From assembly GCA_029265085.1 (NCBI GenBank), contig JAJUJY010000211.1:1-6510 (forward strand): a DNA stretch of 6,510 bases. Reading direction: 5' to 3'. The notes under the pieces are model-generated. The model was not told where the DNA came from. It was given only the letters and a program-made list of their open reading frames with translations, and did no database searches. Both the position numbers and the translations under genes were made by a program. This stretch comes from Chloroflexota bacterium (GTDB lineage Bacteria; Chloroflexota; Anaerolineae; Anaerolineales; Anaerolineaceae). Of the stretch, positions 1-5,311 are shown one piece after another; within the stretch, counting starts at the first letter, position 1; each line of letters starts with the position of its first letter.

Positions 1-780
1 GATGGAAACAATTTATTACAACGCTTTGACCAGGAAATGCGTATTCAGATGGAGTACCCGGACATGCGCAAAGAAAGCCTGCCCGGTTTGGTGCGCTTTA
101 CCCGTGCCGCACCTGGTGTTAATTTTGTCTTGTACAGCCAGTTGAATGAGAAAAACGTAGACCGTGTCATCGAGGAACAGGTAGCCTATTTCTCACAATT
201 CGATAAACCGTTTGAATGGAAGGTTTATGAACACGACCAGCCCGCTGACATGGCTGTACATCTCAAAGCACACGGCTTTGAAGTGGATGAACCCTACGCA
301 GTGATGACGCTGGATTTGCAGGACGTTCCGGCGCCGCTGCTGGAACCGGTCAAGGCCGATATCCGCCAGATCACAGATCACGCCGGGCTGGCCGATGTGG
401 TGCATATTCTGGAGGAAGTGTGGGGCGGCAGTTTTCAATGGGTACACCAGCGCATGGGCGCCTACCTGGATATTCCTGGTTACCTCAGCCTGTACGTCGG
501 TTATATAGATAACCACCCGGTCACAACCGGCTGGACCTTTTTCTACCCCAACAACACGTTTGGCAGCTTATGGGGCGGTTCCACCTTAGAACCTTACCGC
601 AGGCGCGGTTTATATTCCGCACTTTTGGCTGTGCGGGTTCAAGAAGCAATCCGGCGCGGAACACAAAACCTGGTGATAGAAGCCGGTTCAATGAGCCGCC
701 CAATTATTGCAAAGCACGGTTTTCGCCTGCTGACCTACGTGCGCGACTGCACGTATAAAAAATCCACCCCGATCTCTTAA
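1..780 (+). CDS. GNAT-family N-acetyltransferase, 5'-truncated by window edge
   Basis: Predicted GNAT acetyltransferase, moving an acetyl group from acetyl-CoA to an unknown amine in the cytoplasm. The first in-frame ATG is at 37, but it has no properly spaced ribosome site (AGGA lies one base away). The frame stays open to base 1, reading DGNNLLQRFDQE before that ATG, so the true start is probably upstream of the window. Counting from the ATG at 37, residues 1-90 form an N-terminal region that may be a degenerate GNAT-like half. Residues 108-240 look like the catalytic GNAT fold. The acetyl-CoA pyrophosphate loop is at about 182-195 (STLEPYRRRGLYSAL), followed by a helix and the late strand NLVIEAGSMSRPIIAKHGF typical of the fold. 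The stop is 19 bp before the next acetyltransferase gene, so the two are probably co-transcribed. The family is clear; the substrate is not known. Confidence 0.85.
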   Translation, partial: DGNNLLQRFDQEMRIQMEYPDMRKESLPGLVRFTRAAPGVNFVLYSQLNEKNVDRVIEEQVAYFSQFDKPFEWKVYEHDQPADMAVHLKAHGFEVDEPYAVMTLDLQDVPAPLLEPVKADIRQITDHAGLADVVHILEEVWGGSFQWVHQRMGAYLDIPGYLSLYVGYIDNHPVTTGWTFFYPNNTFGSLWGGSTLEPYRRRGLYSALLAVRVQEAIRRGTQNLVIEAGSMSRPIIAKHGFRLLTYVRDCTYKKSTPIS

Positions 781-788
781 TTATTTTT

Positions 789-793
789 GGAGG
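789..793 (+). promoter_or_regulatory. Ribosome binding site of the Eis-like gene
   Basis: GGAGG lies 6 nt before the ATG at 800, a strong and well-spaced Shine-Dalgarno site. It fixes the start of the downstream gene. A nearer ATG at 796 leads to a stop after four codons and is not used. Confidence 0.85.
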
Positions 794-799
794 AAATGA

Positions 800-2053
800 A
801 TGACGATTGAGCCACAAACCCTTTCCAGCGGGCTTGTTCTGCGGTGTGCCAACAACCCTGAAGATGTTGAAAAAATCGCAGTTTTTAATGAGAGCATTTT
901 TGGCCCGGCTGTTGGTGTAATGACCCGTTCACTTTTTCTACACCATCCGGACATAGAATTTCAGGACCTCTTACTGGTTGAGGACCCGGTTGATGGGCGT
1001 GTAATCTCATCGCTGTGTCTGATTCCCTATACCATTCATCTGGATGGCGTGCAAATTCCCTGCGGAGAAATGGGTATCGTCGGTACCGATGAAGCTTATC
1101 GCGGGCAAGGCCTGGTCCGCTGCCTGGTTAAGGCATTTAACCAGCGTCTGGCGGATCGCGGCTGCCTGCTTTCGAATATTGAAGGAATTCCATATTACTA
1201 CCGCCAGTTTGGATATGAATATGCCCTGCCGCTGGATATGGAAATTCACCTGGAATTGCGCCATATTCCCAACGACAACGATCCACTCCACAGCTTCCGT
1301 CCGGCCGCCGAGGCGGATCTGCCCCGGCTGAAACAGGCATACGATGAAGCCGCCAAACCATACGCCATTCATTCGGTACGTTCATTGGAGATCTGGAAAT
1401 ACCAGTTCCACCACACAAAGGGCGGTGAAACGGATGGCGAAACCATCCTGGTGGAAACTCCCACCGGTGATTTCTGCGGTTACTTACGTTTGCGGTTTGC
1501 CGAGGCAGGACTACCCTTAACCGTGTTTGAAACATCAAACCTGGACGGGCGCGCCGCACAATCCGCCATGACCTACCTGCGCCGTCGGGCAGAAGAAGCA
1601 GGGGCTTCCGCAATCCGTTTTGGTTTGCCGCGCGATTCACGCCTGACCCAATTAGCCCTCTCTTTGGGTGCAAAAGATCATGGGAATTACGCCTGGCAAA
1701 TGATGATTCCTGACCCGGCTGCCTTACTGCGCGCACTCGGGCCCGTATTGGAGCGCCGGTTGGCCGAAGGCGGCTTTGCCGGGTTATCTGAAACCCTCTC
1801 CATCTCGCTCTACCGCAGCCGCATTGACCTTGTTTTTGAAGAAGGTCATTTAACCGCAGTCACCAGTGAACCGCTCACAGGGATGCTGCCGTTCTCCTTC
1901 CCGCCCGATGCTTTCATCCAATTGATCCTCGGCTGGCGCACCTGGCGAGAACTGCGCGAGATCTACCCGGACGCAATCGTCTTTCGCGAACAGCGCCTGC
2001 TGGCCGATGTGCTCTTCCCGAAATTAAATTCGTTCATCTATGTCGTTTTTTAA
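800..2053 (+). CDS. Eis-like GNAT N-acetyltransferase (GNAT-GNAT-SCP2-like)
   Basis: 417-aa protein with the size and layout of the Eis-type acetyltransferases, which are about 400 aa and hold two GNAT folds plus a C-terminal sterol-carrier-like domain. The acetyl-CoA loop is at 94-105 (VGTDEAYRGQGL). It is followed by YYYRQFGYEYA at 132-142, matching the conserved Tyr-x-x-Phe-Gly-Tyr region that holds the catalytic tyrosine in mycobacterial Eis. Residues 165-300 form the second, degenerate GNAT fold, and 305-417 the C-terminal domain (FPPDAFIQLILGW at 367-379). The chain ends in Phe. In Eis the C-terminal Phe carboxylate acts as general base, so this fits a working active site (inference). 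Eis enzymes acetylate aminoglycosides or protein lysines; the substrate here is unknown and resistance cannot be claimed. It is the second gene of the acetyltransferase pair, and transcription probably ends at the palindrome after 2085. Confidence 0.88.
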   Translation: MTIEPQTLSSGLVLRCANNPEDVEKIAVFNESIFGPAVGVMTRSLFLHHPDIEFQDLLLVEDPVDGRVISSLCLIPYTIHLDGVQIPCGEMGIVGTDEAYRGQGLVRCLVKAFNQRLADRGCLLSNIEGIPYYYRQFGYEYALPLDMEIHLELRHIPNDNDPLHSFRPAAEADLPRLKQAYDEAAKPYAIHSVRSLEIWKYQFHHTKGGETDGETILVETPTGDFCGYLRLRFAEAGLPLTVFETSNLDGRAAQSAMTYLRRRAEEAGASAIRFGLPRDSRLTQLALSLGAKDHGNYAWQMMIPDPAALLRALGPVLERRLAEGGFAGLSETLSISLYRSRIDLVFEEGHLTAVTSEPLTGMLPFSFPPDAFIQLILGWRTWRELREIYPDAIVFREQRLLADVLFPKLNSFIYVVF

Positions 2054-2085
2054 AAACACCTGATTATCCACGAAAATCTGCAGCA

Positions 2086-2117
2086 AAAAAGCTGTTGGCG
2101 GCCGCCAGCAGCTTTTT
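2086..2117. terminator. Bidirectional rho-independent terminator between convergent genes
   Basis: A 32-bp palindrome centred at 2101.5. The arms are AAAAAGCTGTTGGCG and CGCCAGCAGCTTTTT around a GC-rich centre containing a NotI site (GCGGCCGC). The only imperfection is one T/G pair, which can wobble. A-runs on one side and T-runs on the other give a U-tract on both strands. It sits between the stop of the Eis-like gene (2053, plus) and the stop of gnd (2148, minus), so it can serve both. Confidence 0.9.
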
Positions 2118-2147
2118 GATGGGTTCAGTATGCCATAACCGCAGTGC

Positions 2148-3572
2148 TTAATCCCTGCCTGGCTTATCCCACTCGGTATGAAAGGTGCCTGGCTGATCAA
2201 TACGCCGGTAGGTGTGCGCGCCAAAAAAGTCGCGTTGCGCCTGGGTCAGGTTAGCGGGCAGCGTTTCACTGCGGTACGCATCCAGATATGCCAGCGCTGA
2301 ACTGGTTGCCAGCACCGGTACACCCAAATCTACAGCCGTGCGCACAAACATGCGTAAAGCAAATTGACCTTCTTCCACGGCAGCCTGAAAACCGGCATCC
2401 AACAGCAGATTGGGCAAATCGGGTTGATCTTGAAACGCCGCACTGATTCCATTGAGCAGATCGGCTCGGATAATACATCCTGCGCGCCAGATACGAGCAA
2501 TTTCAGACAAATTCAAATGATAACCATATTCCTGTGAAGCCAACCGCAGCATACTCATTCCCTGGGCATACGAGAGAATTTTGCTGGTATATAACGCCCC
2601 GCGCGCCGCACGCACCAGGGCATCTCGCCCCCCGCCAAACAAAGCCGCCGGACCGCGCAGCAGATGGCTGGCCTGCACACGCTCTGCTTTCAGGCTGGAG
2701 AGAATACGGCTTTCCACAGCCGCATTAATCGTCGGGATTGGCGCGCCAAGTTCCAAACCGTTTTGACTGGTCCAACGTCCGGTACCCTTTTGCTGCGCCT
2801 CATCCAAAATCAGCTCCACCAGCGGCTGCCCGGTCGCAGGGTCAATCTGGCGGAAAATCGCCGCGGTAATTTCAATCAGGTAAGAACGAAGCTCCCCCTG
2901 GTTCCATTCAGCAAACAGCCCGGCCAACTCAGCAGCAGAAAGCCCCAGCCCGCGGTGCAGCAGATCATACACCTCAGCAATTAACTGCATATCGGCATAT
3001 TCAATCCCGTTATGCACCATCTTGACATAATGACCGGCACCGCGCGGCCCCATATGCGCCACACAGGGCAGGCCGTCTTCGGCTTTGGCCGCCACAGCCT
3101 GTAACACAGGCTTTAACGCCTGCCAGGCCTGCGGCTCACCGCCCGGCATCAGGCTTGGCCCCCATAACGCACCTTCTTCACCCCCGGAAACCCCCATCCC
3201 CACAAAGTGAAAGCCCTCACCCAGCAGCGCGAGACTGCGCCGCTCTGTATCCAAAAAATAGGAATTGCCGCCGTCTATGAATATATCGCCAGGCTGCAAA
3301 TACGGCTTCAAATGATCGATCACCGCATCCACCGGCGCACCGGCAGGGACCATGACCAGAATCCGCCGCGGGTGCTCCAAAGCGGCAGCAAAATCCGCCA
3401 TCGCATCAAACACGCGCACCTTTTTCCCGTCAGCAGCATGCTGTTGAAATGCCTGGCGCTTCTCTGCGCTCAAATCAAAACCGGCTACCGAGAACCCGTT
3501 CCGCTCCATATTGAGCGCAAGATTTGAACCCATCACCCCCAGGCCAACCACACCGATATTCATTCCCATCAC
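2148..3572 (-). CDS. gnd: 6-phosphogluconate dehydrogenase, decarboxylating
   Basis: Converts 6-phosphogluconate to ribulose 5-phosphate and CO2 with reduction of NADP(+), in the oxidative pentose phosphate pathway (cytoplasm; homodimer in the family). 474 aa, the normal full length of the long GndA type. Visible motifs are the dinucleotide loop GLGVMG at 10-15, GGNS at 101-104, the substrate signature GVSGGEEGALWGPSLMPGG at 127-145, and HYVKMVHNGIEY at 181-192 with the catalytic Lys184 and Asn188. Further on are KGTGRWTSQ at 262-270 and the C-terminal QAQRDFFGAHTY (444-455) and FHTEW (464-468), which reaches into the partner subunit's active site. KGTGRW replaces the common KGTGKW, a conservative change. 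The start is GTG at 3572, with GAGG 7 nt upstream. ATGs at 3569 and 3563 are alternatives with poorer spacing. No zwf or other pathway gene is adjacent. It is divergent from the acyltransferase gene across 338 bp. Confidence 0.97.
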   Translation of the reverse strand: MMGMNIGVVGLGVMGSNLALNMERNGFSVAGFDLSAEKRQAFQQHAADGKKVRVFDAMADFAAALEHPRRILVMVPAGAPVDAVIDHLKPYLQPGDIFIDGGNSYFLDTERRSLALLGEGFHFVGMGVSGGEEGALWGPSLMPGGEPQAWQALKPVLQAVAAKAEDGLPCVAHMGPRGAGHYVKMVHNGIEYADMQLIAEVYDLLHRGLGLSAAELAGLFAEWNQGELRSYLIEITAAIFRQIDPATGQPLVELILDEAQQKGTGRWTSQNGLELGAPIPTINAAVESRILSSLKAERVQASHLLRGPAALFGGGRDALVRAARGALYTSKILSYAQGMSMLRLASQEYGYHLNLSEIARIWRAGCIIRADLLNGISAAFQDQPDLPNLLLDAGFQAAVEEGQFALRMFVRTAVDLGVPVLATSSALAYLDAYRSETLPANLTQAQRDFFGAHTYRRIDQPGTFHTEWDKPGRD

Positions 3573-3577
3573 GGCAG

Positions 3578-3583
3578 CACCTC
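3578..3583 (-). promoter_or_regulatory. Ribosome binding site of gnd
   Basis: The minus strand reads GAGGTG, a good match to the anti-Shine-Dalgarno. GAGG is 7 nt from the GTG at 3572, 10 nt from the ATG at 3569 and 16 nt from the ATG at 3563. This favours the GTG start, with the ATG at 3569 second. Confidence 0.7.
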
Positions 3584-3601
3584 ATTTCGTCCTTTCCTGT
3601 C

Positions 3602-3612
3602 ATTCTACTATA
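3602..3612 (-). promoter_or_regulatory. Possible -10 region of gnd
   Basis: The minus strand carries overlapping TATAGT (3612-3607) and TAGAAT (3607-3602), 20-30 bp before the ribosome site of gnd. No convincing -35 hexamer stands at 16-18 bp, so this is only a candidate. Confidence 0.3.
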
Positions 3613-3690
3613 AATCCAGGCATGCACCGGCTTACCAGGCACAAATCGGCAGCCTGAACAATCCATTGGTTTGCTTTTCTGTAAGGAATC

Positions 3691-3732
3691 CTCAATTTGA
3701 GTAACTTTTTGCCGTTTATAGTGTATTACTCA
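3691..3732. promoter_or_regulatory. AT-rich palindromes in the gnd/acyltransferase divergent region
   Basis: CTCAATTTGAG at 3691-3701 is a perfect odd-centred palindrome. TGAGTAA (3698-3704) is the inverted repeat of TTACTCA (3726-3732), with a 21-bp spacer rich in A and T (TTTATAGTGTATT). This stretch could hold a promoter or an operator, but no well-spaced -35/-10 pair stands out. TTGAAT (3733) and TATGAC (3757), spaced 18 bp, are the best weak pair reading toward the acyltransferase gene. Confidence 0.35.
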
Positions 3733-3751
3733 TTGAATCGTTTAACTTGCG

Positions 3752-3795
3752 GGTCATATGACCTGAAGCACACAGATTGTGCCTGATTCAGGTCA
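3752..3795. promoter_or_regulatory. GGTCATATGACC palindrome overlapping a strong hairpin (candidate operator or leader structure)
   Basis: GGTCATATGACC (3752-3763) is a perfect 12-bp palindrome. Its right half also begins TGACCTGAA (3759-3767), a perfect inverted repeat of TTCAGGTCA (3787-3795). Inside that second repeat, GCACA (3768-3772) pairs with TGTGC (3778-3782), giving a 9 + 5 bp stem with a CTGA bulge. No T-run follows, so it is not a classical terminator. It lies about 115 bp before the acyltransferase start, in the shared upstream region of two divergent genes. Either a dimeric repressor site or an RNA structure would fit. The protein or ligand is unknown. Confidence 0.5.
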
Positions 3796-3899
3796 AAGAT
3801 AGGCCTGCCAGCACATCGCCAAAAACCGCTAATCCCGGTAAGATAAACCTGTATCCAGAACAACGCGATACTTCCCCCCGCTGGACTTAAAACAAAAAT

Positions 3900-3904
3900 A
3901 AGGA
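3900..3904 (+). promoter_or_regulatory. Ribosome binding site of the acyltransferase gene
   Basis: AAGGA lies 6 nt before the ATG at 3911. This supports the start that yields a full N-terminal region ahead of the HX4D motif. Confidence 0.7.
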
Positions 3905-3910
3905 TCTTCA

Positions 3911-4606
3911 ATGTTTGAACAATTAATGTATTGGTTTTCACGCCCCGTTGTTGGCACATATACCGGAACGATGCTCAAGATGGATATTATTAAATATGAG
4001 CAAATGCCTGAGGGGCCAAAGATCGTGGCAGCCAATCATCCCAGCACCACCGACCCATTTTTTGTGGCAGCTATGATTCGCCAGCAAGCTTTTATCTTAA
4101 TTAATGGTTTGCTCTTTGATATTCCAGTGTTTGGGGAATACCTGCGCCGATCCGGCCATATTCCGGTAGAAGCCGGGAACGGACCCGCTGCCATCGAATC
4201 GGCTGTCAGGCGGCTTGAAGAAGGCAGAACCGTAGTCATCTTCCCTGAAGGTGCGCTCAGTCCCAACGGGGGCGGCTTCCAAAAAGCGCGCACTGGCGCT
4301 GCCCGGCTGGCTTTGCTCAGCGGCGCACCGGTTGTTCCGGTCGGCATTCACCTGGAAGAACAACGAATTAAACGCTCAATGTCCAATATTCGCGGCCAAC
4401 GTGAAGAAGCCCGTTGGTACCTGCGCGGACCCTATAACATGACTGTCGGCAATCCGCTGCAATTCCGCGGCGACGTGGAAGACCGCACCCTGGTGCGCAC
4501 CATCTCCGACTCGATTATGCATCACATCATCGAGCTATCGCGGCAGAGCGAAATCCGCATGAAGCAAGGTCCTACTTCTCTGCCCACCCTGCTCGAAACC
4601 AACTAA
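3911..4606 (+). CDS. PlsC-like lysophospholipid (1-acyl-glycerol-3-phosphate) acyltransferase
   Basis: 231-aa member of the PlsC/LPLAT acyltransferase family, which adds a fatty acyl chain to a lysophospholipid, typically making phosphatidic acid at the inner face of the membrane. All four family blocks are visible. Motif I is NHPSTTDP at 42-49 (HX4D with His43 and Asp48, the catalytic pair). Motif II is GHIPVE at 82-87. Motif III is FPEGALSPNG at 111-120 (Glu113 contacts the glycerol phosphate in the family). Motif IV is APVVPVGI at 139-146. The length is usual for short bacterial PlsC. No clear membrane helix is present; residues 4-17 are moderately hydrophobic and could form the membrane-contact segment. 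The last 20 residues are probably disordered. It stands alone, with an inverted-repeat element and the tRNA gene downstream. A related acceptor (ornithine lipid, glycolipid) cannot be excluded, so no gene symbol is given. Confidence 0.9.
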   Translation: MFEQLMYWFSRPVVGTYTGTMLKMDIIKYEQMPEGPKIVAANHPSTTDPFFVAAMIRQQAFILINGLLFDIPVFGEYLRRSGHIPVEAGNGPAAIESAVRRLEEGRTVVIFPEGALSPNGGGFQKARTGAARLALLSGAPVVPVGIHLEEQRIKRSMSNIRGQREEARWYLRGPYNMTVGNPLQFRGDVEDRTLVRTISDSIMHHIIELSRQSEIRMKQGPTSLPTLLETN

Positions 4607-4633
4607 ACAGATAAAGCCCCCCTCCCTGCGGGT

Positions 4634-4694
4634 TCTCCCCATTTTCGGAAATAGCCATTGGATCAACCGATCATTACTACCGAAAATGGGGAGA
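4634..4694. repeat. Palindromic element, family member 1
   Basis: TCTCCCCATTTTCGG (4634-4648) and CCGAAAATGGGGAGA (4680-4694) form a perfect 15-bp inverted repeat around a 31-nt loop. No T-run follows on either strand, so a terminator role is not supported, although it sits 27 bp after the acyltransferase stop. The arms and the loop word AACCGATC recur in the two copies of the 127-bp repeat at 5066 and 5312. This suggests a dispersed palindromic repeat family. C-rich flanks (4616-4624) and a GGGAAGCT end (4699-4706) may mark its outer limits. Confidence 0.75.
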
Positions 4695-4738
4695 TAAAGG
4701 GAAGCTGCCATTAAAATAGTAAATTTTCCCGTGAAGTC

Positions 4739-4767
4739 TTGACGATTCAGGCAGGGCGCGGTATATT
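4739..4767 (+). promoter_or_regulatory. Sigma-70-type promoter of the tRNA-Arg gene
   Basis: TTGACG (4739-4744) and TATATT (4762-4767) are separated by exactly 17 bp. A start near 4774 would give a leader of about 17 nt before the tRNA. Position and quality fit a strong stable-RNA promoter. Confidence 0.8.
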
Positions 4768-4790
4768 TAAGCGGCTAAAACAAAAGACAT

Positions 4791-4864
4791 GCCCTCGTAG
4801 CTCAATTGGACAGAGCGTCTGCTTGCGGAGCAAAAGGTTGCAGATTCGAGTTCTGCCGGGGGCA
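4791..4864 (+). tRNA. tRNA-Arg, anticodon GCG
   Basis: A complete 74-nt cloverleaf can be folded. The acceptor is GCCCTCG/CGGGGGC (one T-G pair). The D arm is GCTC/GAGC with loop AATTGGACA. The anticodon stem is TCTGC/GCAAA with one C-A mismatch, and its loop is TTGCGGA (anticodon 4825-4827). The T arm is GCAGA/TCTGC with loop TTCGAGT. The discriminator is A at 4864. A20 in the D loop and C35 in the anticodon are known arginine identity elements, supporting the call. The next bases are CCT, so the final A of CCA is not encoded and must be added after transcription. It decodes CGC codons, and CGU by wobble. It has its own promoter and a terminator 8 nt downstream. Confidence 0.95.
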
Positions 4865-4871
4865 CCTGACA

Positions 4872-4903
4872 AACAGTCTGGGAACAGGCTGTTTTCTTTT
4901 TTT
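4872..4903 (+). terminator. Rho-independent terminator of tRNA-Arg
   Basis: AACAGTCTG (4872-4880) pairs with CAGGCTGTT (4885-4893) in a 9-bp stem with one G-T pair and a GGAA tetraloop. It is followed by TTCTTTTTTT. It lies 8 nt after the tRNA end, so the gene is monocistronic. Confidence 0.92.
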
Positions 4904-4924
4904 CTTAAACCTGACATCTTAATC

Positions 4925-5007
4925 CATGTTCGAGTTCTGTCCCCGCAAGGGGGATCATAGACCGGGGGCACCTGACAAACAGTCTGGGAACAGGCTGTTT
5001 TCTTTTT
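4925..5007 (+). repeat. Partial duplicate of the tRNA-Arg 3' end plus terminator, with 22-nt insertion
   Basis: TTCGAGTTCTG (4929-4939) repeats the T-arm segment 4845-4855. Bases 4962-5007 repeat 4856-4901 exactly over 46 bp (acceptor 3' strand, GGCACCTGAC and the terminator). Between them lies a 22-nt insertion (4940-4961) containing CCCCGCAAGGGGG, a small hairpin. The 5' half of the tRNA is absent, so no functional tRNA can form. The unit is a remnant or a specialised copy of the tRNA tail. Confidence 0.9.
4978..5007 (+). terminator. Second copy of the tRNA terminator
   Basis: Exact repeat of the AACAGTCTG-GGAA-CAGGCTGTT hairpin, followed by TTCTTTTT. It would act as a back-up terminator for the tRNA transcript, but no gene starts between the two copies. 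It is probably carried along by the duplication. Confidence 0.75.
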
Positions 5008-5023
5008 CCTGGCTGCCTCAATT

Positions 5024-5075
5024 CATGTTCGAGTTCTGTCCCCGCAAGGGGGATCATAGACCGGGGGCACCTGAC
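5024..5075 (+). repeat. Third copy of the tRNA-Arg 3' tail
   Basis: Identical over 52 bp to 4925-4976, 99 bp downstream, including the 22-nt insertion and GGCACCTGAC. It then switches at 5076 into the 127-bp repeat sequence and lacks the terminator copy. The switch right after the tRNA terminus suggests a junction of two elements. Confidence 0.9.
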
Positions 5076-5192
5076 CAAGAAGCTGTCAGCCGCCAGCCCT
5101 CCGCACAACCACGCCCATTCCCCCCATTTCCGGTAACCGATCCCATCCACCAGCACGCGTGTCCGTAAATGGGGGGAACCAAAGGGGGGCTG
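5066..5192 (+). repeat. 127-bp direct repeat, copy A (contains palindromic element 2)
   Basis: Matches 5312-5438 at 125 of 127 positions; the differences are T/C at 5134 and 5162. It opens with GGCACCTGACC, the tRNA tail word. It holds an inverted repeat, TTCCCCCCATTTCCGG (5118-5133) against CCGTAAATGGGGGGAA (5163-5178), with one mismatch and a 29-nt loop. Outer ends CAGCCCTCC (5094-5102) and GGGGGGCTG (5184-5192) also pair at 8 of 9 positions. This is the shape of a small non-autonomous, MITE-like or REP-like element. No coding capacity is visible. Confidence 0.9.
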
Positions 5193-5311
5193 ATGGTTCA
5201 CCGTCAAACGCTAAACAGTAGGTTTCACTTATGTGTGCAAAAACTTAGCAAAAACCTAAGGTATTGCACATATTATTGCGAACAATTTATTCATTGCCCA
5301 GTACGAGAATA
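5193..5311. other. AT-rich 119-bp spacer with a nested hairpin
   Basis: Lies between the two 127-bp repeats and is clearly richer in A and T than its flanks. ATGTGTGCAA (5231-5240) and TTGCACATAT (5264-5273) form 10 bp with one G-T pair. Inside them, CTTAG (5244-5248) and CTAAG (5256-5260) pair around the loop CAAAAAC, all on one dyad axis at 5252. No open frame and no good promoter pair are seen. It may be an operator, a recombinase site or a transposon-end hairpin; I cannot tell which. Confidence 0.6.

Noticed and set aside
37..780. ATG at 37 as the true start of the first acetyltransferase
   Set aside because: The frame is open to the window edge with plausible protein sequence, and the only ribosome-like AGGA is one base from the ATG.
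1137..1736. 199-aa minus-strand open frame inside the Eis-like gene
   Set aside because: It is antisense to a clearly conserved enzyme. Its composition (Arg-rich, no domain) is that of a shadow frame, and no promoter or ribosome site is seen.
4634..4694. Inverted repeat after the acyltransferase gene as its terminator
   Set aside because: The 31-nt loop is long and no T-run follows on either strand. The arms and loop word recur in the elements at 5118 and 5364, so it is better seen as a repeat element.
4925..5075. A second functional tRNA gene in the tail repeats
   Set aside because: Only the T-arm and acceptor 3' strand are present. There is no 5' acceptor, D arm or anticodon arm, and a 22-nt insertion breaks the T arm from the acceptor.
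4739..5207. Open frames on both strands across the tRNA and its tail repeats (73-100 aa), with repeated peptide units
   Set aside because: The peptides are translations of the tRNA, its terminators and the tail repeats. They have no ribosome site or codon bias, and the repetition is explained at DNA level.
5193..5311. Integron attC site or dif/Xer site in the AT-rich hairpin
   Set aside because: The conserved attC core ends (RYYYAAC / GTTRRRY) and a dif-like 28-bp layout are not found on the hairpin axis.
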